A stretch of 8,948 nt of DNA from Chloroflexota bacterium (lineage in GTDB: Bacteria > Chloroflexota > Limnocylindria > Limnocylindrales > CSP1-4): positions 1 through 8,948 of the forward strand of contig JAJYEB010000063.1 in the NCBI GenBank assembly GCA_021790375.1, read 5' to 3'. Below the pieces are notes generated by a model. The model was not told the DNA's origin, did no database searches, and saw only the letters and a program-made list of their open reading frames with translations. The translations under genes were made by a program, and so were the position numbers. Position 1 is the stretch's first letter. Each line of letters begins with the position of its first letter. Positions 1-8,450 of this stretch are shown in pieces.

Positions 1-2261
1 GCGACCTCTGGGCCGACGGCATGCTGTTCGGCGCGACCGTGCGCAGCCCCCACCCCAGCGCCCGGATCCGGTCCGTCGACGTCTCCGGGGCGCTGGCACT
101 GTCCGGGGTCCGCCGCGTGCTGACGGCGGCGGACCTGCCGGCGAAGCGCACCTACGGCCTGGAGCACGACGATCAGCCCGTGCTGGCCTGGGACGTGGTC
201 CGCCACGTGGGCGAGCCGGTGGTGGTGCTGGCCGCCGACCGGCCGGAGGTGGCTCGCGCGGCCGCCGCCGCGGTGCGGGTCGAATACGAGCCGCTTCCGG
301 CGGTCACCGACATGGAGGCCGCCCTGCGGCCGGACGCCCCGCGCGTCTCCGGGATGGGGAACGTCCTCCGGCACGTCCACATCGTGCACGGGGACCCCGA
401 CGCCCCGGCCGACGTGTGGGTCGAGGGCTACTACGAGCTGGGCATGCAGGACCAGGCCCCCCTGGGGCCGGAGGCCGGGCTGGCCATCCCGGCCGGCGAC
501 GGCGGGGTGGATCTCCACGTCGCGACGCAGTGGCTCCACGTCGACCGCGCGCAGATCGCCCCGTGCCTCGGCCTGCCCGAGTCGAAGGTGCGCCTGCACT
601 GCGCCGGGGTGGGCGGCGCGTTCGGCTCCCGCGAGGACGTGCACATGCACATCCACGCGTGCCTGCTGGCGCTGGCCACGAACCTGCCGGTCAAGATGTC
701 GTACGGCCGCGAGGAATCCTTCTACGGGCACGTCCACCGGCACCCGGCGCGCATCTGGGCGCGCACCGGCGCCCGCCGCGACGGGACGCTGGTGAACGCG
801 CACGTGCGGCTGCTCATCGACGGCGGCGCGTACACCTCCTCGTCTCCGGCGGTGATCCTCAACGCCTCGACCTTTGCGGCGGGTCCGTACGAAGTGCCCA
901 ACGCCCTGATCGACGGGACCGCGGTCTTCACGAACAACCCGCCGGCCGGCGCGATGCGCGGGTTCGGGGCGGTGCAGGTCTGCTTCGCCCACGAGGGGCA
1001 GATGGACAGGCTCGCGGCGGCCCTCGGCATGGACCCCGTGGAGCTGCGCCTGCGCAACGTCCTGCGCACCGGGTCGGTCCTCCCGACCGGCCAGGTCATC
1101 CACGGCTCGGCGCCCGCGCGCGAGGTGCTGGAACGGTGCGTCGCGCTGCCGATGCCCGCGGACATCCCTGCCGGCGATCGGGACCCCCTGACCCTGCCCG
1201 GGGGCGCGGGGAACGTCGGCCGCGGCGAGCACGTGCGGCGCGGCGTGGGACTCGCCCTGGGCTACAAGAACATCGCCTACAGCGACGGGTTCGACGACTC
1301 CTGCGAGGCAAGCGTGCGCCTCGAGCCGGGCCCGCACGGGCCGGTCGCGACCGTCCACACGGCGGCCATCGAGGTCGGGCAGGGACTGCACACGGTGCTG
1401 GCGCAGATCGTCCGGACCGAGCTGGGGGTCGACGAGGTGGTGGTGGACCAGCCCGACACCGTGCTCGGATCCGCGGGATCGACCTCGGCATCGCGGCAGA
1501 CCGTGATGGCCGGCGGGGCCGTGGCGGGCGCCTGCGCCGCGGTGCGGGAGCAGCTCCTGGACCGTGTCGCCACGTGGGCCGGCCGGGATCCCCGGCAGGA
1601 GGGCCCGGTCCGGCTGGCGGAGGAGCGGATCTTCGCGGGCGACGTTCCGGTCGGGGAGATCGCCGGGTTCCTCGATCCGCCGATCGAGGTGCGCCATGTC
1701 TTCCGGCACCGGCCCACCACCCCGCTCGACGGGCGCGGCCAGGGGGATCCGCACGTCATGTTCGCCTTCGGTGCCCTGCGCGCGGTGGTCGACGTCGACG
1801 AGGACCTGGGCCTCGTGCGGGTGGCGCAGATCGCGGCGGTGCAGGACGTGGGCCGGGCGCTGAACCCGCGTGGCGTGGAGGGTCAGATCGAGGGCGGCTC
1901 GGCACAGGGCCTCGGACTCGCGCTGATGGAGGAGCTGCAGCTGAAGGACGGGCGGATCCTGAACGCCTCGTTCACCGACTACCTGCTGCCCACCATCCTG
2001 GACATGCCCCCCGTGGTGTCGGACGTCGTGGAGGAACCCGAGCCGGGTGTCCCGTACGGGGCCAAGGGTGTGGGGGAGGGGGCCACCATCGTCGCGACCG
2101 CCGCCATCGCGGCCGCGCTGCGCGACGCCACCGGCCGGGAGTTGAACCGCGTCCCGGTGACCCCGGACGACCTGGTGGGGCTGGCTCCGGCGCGGGTCCC
2201 GGGGCCGCCGCCCGGCATACCCGAGGTGCCGGGACCGCGCCCAGTGTACGAGTACCGGTGA
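1..2261 (+). CDS. pucD: Xanthine dehydrogenase, molybdenum-binding subunit (PucD/XdhD type), 5'-truncated by window edge
   Basis: Molybdopterin-binding catalytic subunit of a xanthine dehydrogenase, oxidising hypoxanthine/xanthine to urate in the cytoplasm, normally with separate FAD and 2Fe-2S subunits. The frame is open from base 3 with residues DLWADG before the first ATG at 21. Related proteins continue upstream there, so the true start lies outside the window. Numbering from ATG 21, the Moco-contact loop is GVGGAFGSRED (196-206), MRGFGAVQ is 312-319, EVGQG is 451-455 and GAKGVGEG is 680-687. By motif alignment with bovine XDH, Glu205, Arg313 and Glu686 correspond to Glu802, Arg880 and the catalytic Glu1261, which favours a purine substrate over an aldehyde or CO. 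The GMQDQAPLGPEAG and GHVHRHPA stretches are PucD-like. The visible 746+ residues cover nearly a whole Mo subunit, with no fused 2Fe-2S domain visible. The Pro-rich tail ends four bases before ade. The family call is firm; PucD versus another Mo-hydroxylase subgroup is from recall. Confidence 0.9.
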   Translation, partial: DLWADGMLFGATVRSPHPSARIRSVDVSGALALSGVRRVLTAADLPAKRTYGLEHDDQPVLAWDVVRHVGEPVVVLAADRPEVARAAAAAVRVEYEPLPAVTDMEAALRPDAPRVSGMGNVLRHVHIVHGDPDAPADVWVEGYYELGMQDQAPLGPEAGLAIPAGDGGVDLHVATQWLHVDRAQIAPCLGLPESKVRLHCAGVGGAFGSREDVHMHIHACLLALATNLPVKMSYGREESFYGHVHRHPARIWARTGARRDGTLVNAHVRLLIDGGAYTSSSPAVILNASTFAAGPYEVPNALIDGTAVFTNNPPAGAMRGFGAVQVCFAHEGQMDRLAAALGMDPVELRLRNVLRTGSVLPTGQVIHGSAPAREVLERCVALPMPADIPAGDRDPLTLPGGAGNVGRGEHVRRGVGLALGYKNIAYSDGFDDSCEASVRLEPGPHGPVATVHTAAIEVGQGLHTVLAQIVRTELGVDEVVVDQPDTVLGSAGSTSASRQTVMAGGAVAGACAAVREQLLDRVATWAGRDPRQEGPVRLAEERIFAGDVPVGEIAGFLDPPIEVRHVFRHRPTTPLDGRGQGDPHVMFAFGALRAVVDVDEDLGLVRVAQIAAVQDVGRALNPRGVEGQIEGGSAQGLGLALMEELQLKDGRILNASFTDYLLPTILDMPPVVSDVVEEPEPGVPYGAKGVGEGATIVATAAIAAALRDATGRELNRVPVTPDDLVGLAPARVPGPPPGIPEVPGPRPVYEYR

Positions 2262-2263
2262 GG
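2257..2263 (+). promoter_or_regulatory. Ribosome-binding site for ade, overlapping the upstream stop codon
   Basis: GGTGAGG spans the TGA stop of the xanthine dehydrogenase gene. Its GGTGA part sits four bases before ATG 2266, and its GAGG part sits eight bases before an in-frame ATG at 2272. Either ATG could be used. The overlap of stop and ribosome site suggests translational coupling. Confidence 0.45.
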
Positions 2264-2265
2264 CG

Positions 2266-4071
2266 ATGACCATGGACCTGGCGCGCAGGATCGCGGTGGC
2301 ACGCGGCGACGAGCCGGCGGACCTCGTGCTCAGGGGTGGGCGGGTGCTCTCGGTGTTCACCGGGGAACTGCTCGACGGAGACGTGGCCGTCGCCGGGGAG
2401 CACATCGCGGGGATCGGCCGCTACGGTGGCTCGCAGGAAGTGGACGTCTCCGGCCTGATCCTGCTGCCGGGGTTCATCGACGCCCACATGCACCTCGAGT
2501 CGACCAAGCTGATGGTCGACGAGTTCGCCCGGGCCGTTCTGCCTTGGGGCACCACCACGGTGGTCCTCGATCCCCACGAGATCGCCAACGTGTTCGGGCT
2601 CGACGGGGTGTCGGCCCTCCTGGCCTCGGCCGGCGGGATGCCCCTGGACTACTACGTGATGACCCCGTCCTGCGTGCCGGCCAGCCCGTTCGAATCGAGC
2701 GCGTACACGGTCTCCGCCGACGACATCGCCGGGTTCCTGGCGAGCGAGCCCCGCGCGCTCGGCCTGGCCGAGCTCATGGACTTCCCCGGGGTCGTCCGTG
2801 CGGACCCCTCGGTCCTGCGCAAGATCGAGGTCACAAGGGCCGCCGGCGGCCACGTGGACGGCCACGCGCCGCGACTGACCGGGCCGGCGCTGAACGCCTA
2901 CCTGGCCGCGGGCGTGGGCAGCGACCACGAGTGCACGACGCTCGAGGAGGCGCGGGAGAAGCTGCGCCTCGGGATGCAGATCATGATCCGCGAGGGCTCG
3001 GCAACCCGGGACGTCGAGGCGCTGATCCCGCTGGTGATCGAGCACGGGCCGGCCAACTGCATGCTGTGCACGGACGATCGCGAGCCGCACCACCTGCTGG
3101 CGGCCGGCCACATGAACGACGTGGTGCGCAAGGCCGTGGCGCTCGGGTGCGCTCCGGCCGACGCGGTGATCATGGCCACGCTGCACCCGGCCCGCTGGCA
3201 CCGCCTGTGGGAGCACGGGGCGGTCGCGCCGGGATACCTCGCCGACATCCTGGCGGTCAAGGACCTGGAGAGCTTCCGGCCCGTCCGGGTCTGGAAGCGC
3301 GGCCGGCTGGTCGCCTCCGACGGTGTGGCGCTGGACGTGCCGAAGGCCACCGCTCCCGAGTGGATGCGCGGAAGCGTCCACATCGCGACGGTGCGCCCGG
3401 ACGACCTGCGCATCCCGGCCACCGGGCAGGTGCGGGTGATCGGTGTCGAGGCGGGCGGCATCGTCACCAGGAACCTGGTCTGGCGATTGCCCGCGGGGGC
3501 CACGGTGGCAGCCTCCGACCCGGCTCGGGACCTGGCCAAGGTCGCGGTGATCGAACGGCACCGGGGGACGGGACGCATCGGGCTCGGGCTCGTGACGGGC
3601 TTCGGCCTGCGACGCGGAGCGCTGGCCTCCACCCACGCGCACGACGCCCACAACCTCGTGGTCGTCGGCGTCGACGATGCCGACATGGCCGCGGCGGCGA
3701 ACCGGCTGGCAGAGGTCGGCGGTGGCCAGGTCGCCGTGGTCGGGGGCCGCGTGGTGGCCGAGGTACGCTGCCCCATCGGGGGCCTGCTGTCGGACCTGCC
3801 GGTCGAGCAGGTGGCCGCCGCGGTACGATCCCTGGAGGAGGCGGCCTCGCGGGAGCTGGGTGCCACCCTGCCCGCGCCCATCATGACCATGTCGTTCCTG
3901 GCCCTCTCGGTGATCCCCGAGCTCAAGATCTCGGACCTCGGCCTGGTCGACACGGTCGCGTTCGAGGTGGTGCCCATCGAGGTGCCCGCGAGCCGTCCGC
4001 ATCCGGCCGCAGCGGCCACGCCCGCGCCCGCGGGCCTGGCGGAGGCCGGAGGGTGGGAGGCGGCGGAATGA
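2266..4071 (+). CDS. ade: Adenine deaminase
   Basis: Metal-dependent amidohydrolase converting adenine to hypoxanthine plus ammonia, in the cytoplasm. The 601 residues are close to the usual size of bacterial Ade (E. coli about 590). Numbering from ATG 2266: metal-binding HxH in DAHMHLES (72-79), DPHEIANVFG (102-111), HVDGHAP (196-202), GSDHECT (218-224) and the CTDD block with the catalytic-type Asp (268-271). The C-terminal adenine-deaminase domain contains HAHDAHN (457-463), equivalent to the conserved HDSHN-like stretch. Together these separate Ade from dihydroorotase/hydantoinase relatives and from SsnA. The gene starts four bases after the xanthine dehydrogenase stop, so the two are probably co-transcribed. 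Its product, hypoxanthine, is the substrate of the upstream enzyme. ATG 2272 (protein beginning MDLARR) is an equally credible start. The tail after about residue 575 is Ala/Pro/Gly-rich and looks low in conservation. Confidence 0.95.
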   Translation: MTMDLARRIAVARGDEPADLVLRGGRVLSVFTGELLDGDVAVAGEHIAGIGRYGGSQEVDVSGLILLPGFIDAHMHLESTKLMVDEFARAVLPWGTTTVVLDPHEIANVFGLDGVSALLASAGGMPLDYYVMTPSCVPASPFESSAYTVSADDIAGFLASEPRALGLAELMDFPGVVRADPSVLRKIEVTRAAGGHVDGHAPRLTGPALNAYLAAGVGSDHECTTLEEAREKLRLGMQIMIREGSATRDVEALIPLVIEHGPANCMLCTDDREPHHLLAAGHMNDVVRKAVALGCAPADAVIMATLHPARWHRLWEHGAVAPGYLADILAVKDLESFRPVRVWKRGRLVASDGVALDVPKATAPEWMRGSVHIATVRPDDLRIPATGQVRVIGVEAGGIVTRNLVWRLPAGATVAASDPARDLAKVAVIERHRGTGRIGLGLVTGFGLRRGALASTHAHDAHNLVVVGVDDADMAAAANRLAEVGGGQVAVVGGRVVAEVRCPIGGLLSDLPVEQVAAAVRSLEEAASRELGATLPAPIMTMSFLALSVIPELKISDLGLVDTVAFEVVPIEVPASRPHPAAAATPAPAGLAEAGGWEAAE

Positions 4072-4093
4072 CGGTCGGGTCCCGGCCCGCGTT

Positions 4094-4107
4094 GCGCAGC
4101 TCTGCGC
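4094..4107. repeat. Small perfect inverted repeat just after ade
   Basis: GCGCAG - CT - CTGCGC forms a 6-bp stem 22 bases after the ade stop. No T-run follows, so it is not a textbook intrinsic terminator, but it could slow decay or aid Rho-dependent termination at the end of the pucD-ade unit. Short GC-rich hairpins like this also arise by chance at this base composition. Confidence 0.3.
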
Positions 4108-4143
4108 GGCCGCATCGGAGCCCGCGCGGCCACATCGGTCGTT
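4104..4143 (+). repeat. Two-copy 20-bp tandem repeat in the intergenic gap
   Basis: GCGCGGCCGCATCGG (4104-4118) and GCGCGGCCACATCGG (4124-4138) match at 14 of 15 positions with a period of exactly 20 bases, about two helical turns. The rest of each unit has diverged. The repeat overlaps the right arm of the small hairpin. It could be a local duplication or paired protein-binding sites on one helix face. Confidence 0.5.
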
Positions 4144-4183
4144 TCAGGCTGAATGGCACTTGGGGCCCGCGGCCCGAGAAGGC

Positions 4184-4216
4184 CAGATCAACAGATGTCA
4201 GATGACTAGCGTCTGA
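4184..4216. promoter_or_regulatory. Candidate operator: CAGAT repeats and a TCAGATG/CGTCTGA palindrome
   Basis: CAGAT occurs at 4184, 4192 and 4199. The last copy is the left arm of TCAGATGACTAGCGTCTGA (4198-4216), an interrupted palindrome with arms TCAGATG and CGTCTGA, matching at six of seven positions around a 5-base centre. A second, nested palindrome GTCA-GA-TGAC lies at 4197-4206. The patch is clearly less GC-rich than its surroundings and lies 96-128 bases upstream of the aminotransferase start. The size and symmetry suit a dimeric helix-turn-helix regulator, for example of the GntR or TetR type. No regulator gene is in the window, so its identity is unknown. Confidence 0.35.
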
Positions 4217-4298
4217 GCCTGGGTGGGGCCACTGCTGGACACGCAGTGTTGCGGCCGGACCCCGGCAGGGAGATCGGTCAGCCGATCGGGAAGGCACT

Positions 4299-4303
4299 GG
4301 AGG
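4299..4303 (+). promoter_or_regulatory. Shine-Dalgarno GGAGG fixing the aminotransferase start
   Basis: GGAGG ends eight bases before ATG 4312, close to ideal spacing. An in-frame GTG 66 bases upstream (4246) has no comparable site, so ATG 4312 is preferred. Confidence 0.7.
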
Positions 4304-4311
4304 CGTCAGAG

Positions 4312-5487
4312 ATGCGGCTCGCGAGTCGAATGGATCGCATCGGGACGGAGACCGCGTTCGAGGCGGCCGCGCGGGCCCGGGCACTGGAGGCCACGGGGGT
4401 CGACGTGGTGCACCTCGAAATCGGCGAACCCGACTTCGACACCCCCGCCAACATCCGCGCGGCGGCCAAGCGCGCGCTCGACGAGGGCAAGACCCACTAC
4501 GCCCCCTTTGCCGGCATCCCCGAGCTGCGCGCCGCCATCGCCGCCGATGCCAGCGTGCGCAAGGGTCTCGCGGTGAGCCCCGACCAGGTCTTCGTGACGG
4601 TGGGCGGCAAGGGCGTGATGCTCTACGCCATCGAGGCCCTCGTCGAGCCCGGAGACGAGGTCCTGGTACCCGATCCCGGGTACCCCATCTACGAGTCGCT
4701 GGTGCGCTTCATGGGCGGGGTCCCGGTGCCGGTTCCGCTGCGCCAGGCCAACGGCTTCCGCCTCGATCTCGCCGAGCTTCGGACCCTCATCACCCCCCGC
4801 ACCCGGATGCTGGTGCTGAACTCGCCGGCGAATCCGTCCGGCGGGGTGCTGACCCGGAGCGACCTGGAGCAGATCGCTGCGCTCGCCATCGCGCACGACC
4901 TGGTGGTGCTGGCCGACGAGATCTACGGCCGCATCCTCTACGAGGGCGAGCACGTCAGCATCGCGGCCCTGCCCGGCATGGCCGAGCGCACGGTGATCCT
5001 CGACGGCTTCTCCAAGACCTACGCCATGACCGGCTGGCGCCTGGGCTACGCGATCGTCCCCGAGTGGCTCGCCTTCGCCTTCGGGCGCCTGCTGATCAAC
5101 TCGGTGAGCTGCGTGGCCACCTTCGAGCAGTGGGGCGCCGTGGAGGCCCTCACCGGGCCGCAGGACGCGGTGGACGCCATGGTGGCCGAGTTCCGGGCCC
5201 GCCGCGACCTCATCGTGGACGGGTTGAACGCGATCCCGGGAATCCGCTGCCTGCGCCCGGCCGGCGCCTTCTACGTGTTCCCCGAGATCTCGGGCACCGG
5301 GCTGTCCGGGGCCGACTTCGCCAACCGGCTGCTCGCCGAGGCGGGAGTCTCCGCCCTCGCGGGCACCGCCTTCGGCGGCGTGAGCGTGGATCACATCCGC
5401 CTCTCCTACGCGAACTCGCAGGCCAACATCCGGAAGGCCCTCGAGCGGATTGCGACCTTCGTCGGCAGGGTGGCGGTCCCGGCGTAG
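4312..5487 (+). CDS. Class I/II PLP-dependent aminotransferase (aspartate aminotransferase-like)
   Basis: Fold-type-I aminotransferase of 391 residues, the usual length for the AspB/AspC-like subgroup, moving an amino group between an amino acid and a 2-oxo acid in the cytoplasm. Visible landmarks, numbered from ATG 4312: IGEPDFDTP near the N terminus, THYAPFAGIPELR, NSPANPSGG with cofactor-contacting Asn174, DEIYG with Asp202 and Tyr205, the Schiff-base lysine in SKTYAMTGWR (Lys235) with phosphate-binding Arg243, and the substrate-carboxylate Arg363 in HIRLSYA. All expected catalytic residues are present, so it should be active. The start is set by a GGAGG eight bases upstream. It is first in a probable three-gene PLP block and follows the 240-bp gap. 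Substrate cannot be read from sequence; aspartate, alanine or an aromatic amino acid are all possible. It is not the class V ureidoglycine aminotransferase PucG of aerobic purine clusters, which has a different fold family signature. Confidence 0.9.
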   Translation: MRLASRMDRIGTETAFEAAARARALEATGVDVVHLEIGEPDFDTPANIRAAAKRALDEGKTHYAPFAGIPELRAAIAADASVRKGLAVSPDQVFVTVGGKGVMLYAIEALVEPGDEVLVPDPGYPIYESLVRFMGGVPVPVPLRQANGFRLDLAELRTLITPRTRMLVLNSPANPSGGVLTRSDLEQIAALAIAHDLVVLADEIYGRILYEGEHVSIAALPGMAERTVILDGFSKTYAMTGWRLGYAIVPEWLAFAFGRLLINSVSCVATFEQWGAVEALTGPQDAVDAMVAEFRARRDLIVDGLNAIPGIRCLRPAGAFYVFPEISGTGLSGADFANRLLAEAGVSALAGTAFGGVSVDHIRLSYANSQANIRKALERIATFVGRVAVPA

Positions 5488-5550
5488 GGGACACGAGCGC
5501 CGGCCACTCTCATCCAGCCATCCAACACCGATCCAGATAGGCAGGGACCG
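5488..5550 (+). other. Short spacer between aminotransferase and first fold-II PLP gene
   Basis: These 63 bases contain no start codon in the frame of the next gene, so ATG 5551 is unambiguous. ATCCA occurs three times (5512, 5520, 5531). AGGGA (5543-5547), only three bases before the ATG, is a weak ribosome site. There is no terminator-like structure, so read-through from the aminotransferase gene is likely. Confidence 0.5.
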
Positions 5551-7046
<1,496 letters not shown>

Positions 7047-7050
<4 letters not shown>

Positions 7051-8441
7051 GCGCGTCTTCCGGGGCGCCGTCCGGCAACCCGGCCGGCGCGCTGCCGTCC
7101 ACGCTCGTCTGTGCCGGCTGCGGAGCGTCCCCGCGGCCGGACGATCCATATCCCTTCCGCTGCCCCAACGCCGGCGCGGCCGACGACACCGACCACGTCC
7201 TGCGCCGGCTGCTGGACGTGGCGGCGGCCGAGTTCCCGGCCGGCGACGGCGGGACCGACCGGCCGAACCCCTACCTGCGCTACCGGCGGCTCTTCCACGC
7301 CTACCACCTCGCCCGGGCGGGGGGAATCTCCGACGAGGCGTACTGCGAGCTGGTGGACCGCCTCGACGGGCAGGTGGCCGGGGTCGACGGGCACGGCTTC
7401 CGCCAGACGCCGTTCTTCCGGGCCGACGCGCTGAGCGACCGGCTCGGGTTCGCGCCGGAGGGGGGCGTGTGGGTCAAGGACGAGACCGGCAACGTGTCGG
7501 GCTCGCACAAGGCCCGTCACCTGTTCGGCCTGCTGGTGCACCTCGAGGTGATGGAGCGGCTGGGGCGCGTCGACCCCGCGCACCGGCCGCACCTGGCCAT
7601 CGCCAGTTGCGGCAACGCGGCACTGGCGGCGGCGGTCGTGGCCGCGGCGGGAGGGCGCGTGCTGGACGTGTTCGTCCCGGTCGATGCGGACCCGCCGGTG
7701 GTGGCCCGGCTGGAGCAGCTTGGCGCGCACCTCGCGATCTGTCCGCGGGAAGCGGGAGTGCCCGGTGACCCCACCTACCACCGGCTGCGGCAGGCGCTCG
7801 ACCAGGGTGCGCTCCCCTTCACCTGCCAGGGGAACGAGAACGGCCTCGCGGTGGAGGGCGGCTTCTCGCTCGGCTACGAGATGGCCGACGCGCTCGCGGG
7901 CGGACCGCCGCTCGACCGCCTGATGCTCCAGGTCGGCGGGGGGGCGCTGGCCAGCGCCTGCATCGAATCGCTCACCGAGGCGGTCGCGTTGGGGGCCCTG
8001 CCGCGGGCGCCGCGCTTCGACGCGGTGCAGACCGAGGGCGCCTGGCCGCTGCCCCGGGCGTTCGCCCGGGTGGCCGCCCGGTTGCCCGGAGCGCCGACCG
8101 CGGCGGACCGGCGTGAGGCGCTCGCGTTCGCCGCCACCCACCGCTCGGCCTTCATGTGGCCGTGGGAGGAGGAGCCCCACAGCATCGCGCACGGCATCCT
8201 GGACGACGAGACGTACGACTGGCTGGCGGTCGTGGAGGGGATGCTCGCCACGGGCGGCAGCCCGGTTGTCGTGAGCGAGGAGACCCTCGCCCGTGCGAAC
8301 ACGCTGGCGGTCGAGGCGACCGGGATCGATGTCGACGAGACCGGATCGTCGGGCCTGGCCGGACTCCTGGATCTGCGGGAGCGCGGTCGGGTCGGGGATC
8401 GCGAACGGGTCGCCGTCCTCTTCACCGGGGCCCGCAGGTAG
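7047..8441 (+). CDS. Threonine synthase-like fold-type-II PLP enzyme
   Basis: A 464-residue protein of the threonine synthase/diaminopropionate ammonia-lyase superfamily. Near the N terminus, CAGCG (Cys22, Cys25) and Cys39-Pro resemble the zinc-ribbon-like segment of many threonine synthases, but the usual fourth cysteine is absent. The PLP lysine is Lys155 in GNVSGSHKARH, where most relatives have a GSFKDRG-like sequence. SCGNAALAAA (187-196) is the substrate/PLP loop, and QVGGGALA (295-302) is the phosphate-binding glycine run. The C terminus has DETGSSGLAGLL, like the S-containing pyridine-N contact of this family. GTG 7047 overlaps the upstream stop and has a GGAG five bases before it. 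The changed lysine motif, lost cysteine and placement beside another odd PLP enzyme argue against a housekeeping threonine synthase. A lyase or ammonia-lyase acting on a small amino acid is more likely. The family assignment is solid; the reaction is unknown. Confidence 0.87.
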
Positions 8442-8442
8442 C

Positions 8443-8450
8443 CCGATCGG
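8443..8450. repeat. 8-bp palindrome filling the gap between convergent stops
   Basis: CCGATCGG is a perfect palindrome occupying eight of the nine bases between the TAG at 8439-8441 and the reverse-strand stop at 8451-8453. There is no room for a classical bidirectional terminator, so transcripts from both sides probably overlap. Confidence 0.4.

Larger units (their letters stand above)
4072..4311. other. 240-bp non-coding gap between ade and the aminotransferase gene
   Basis: No convincing gene is present. The stretch holds, in order, a small hairpin (4094-4107), a 20-bp tandem repeat (4104-4143), a GGGCC-CGC-GGCCC inverted repeat (4163-4175), a less GC-rich patch (4178-4216) with repeated CAGAT words and a palindrome, and the GGAGG ribosome site of the next gene. 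It is the only long gap in the window and the natural place for a promoter driving the three PLP genes. I could not pick convincing -35/-10 boxes. Confidence 0.6.

Noticed and set aside
416..2269. A 617-codon forward frame overlapping pucD
   Set aside because: It is Arg/Gly/Ala-rich out-of-frame translation without any recognisable domain; the pucD frame explains the region.
1972..4002. A 676-codon open frame on the reverse strand opposite pucD and ade
   Set aside because: It has the same artefact signature (His/Asp/Gly/Arg-rich, no motifs), and the forward strand carries unmistakable ade and xanthine dehydrogenase motifs.
4163..4175. GGGCC-CGC-GGCCC inverted repeat as a terminator
   Set aside because: It has a five-bp stem, a three-base loop and no following T-run; such structures are expected by chance in DNA this GC-rich.
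4068..4205. A 45-codon open frame starting at an ATGA overlap with the ade stop
   Set aside because: The overlap is attractive, but the product (MTVGSRPALRS...) is Arg-rich with no recognisable motif, and it runs across the tandem repeat and the operator-like patch.
4246..4311. N-terminal extension of the aminotransferase from GTG 4246
   Set aside because: The 22 added residues show no family similarity and lack a ribosome site. ATG 4312 has GGAGG at eight-base spacing and gives a normal family N terminus.
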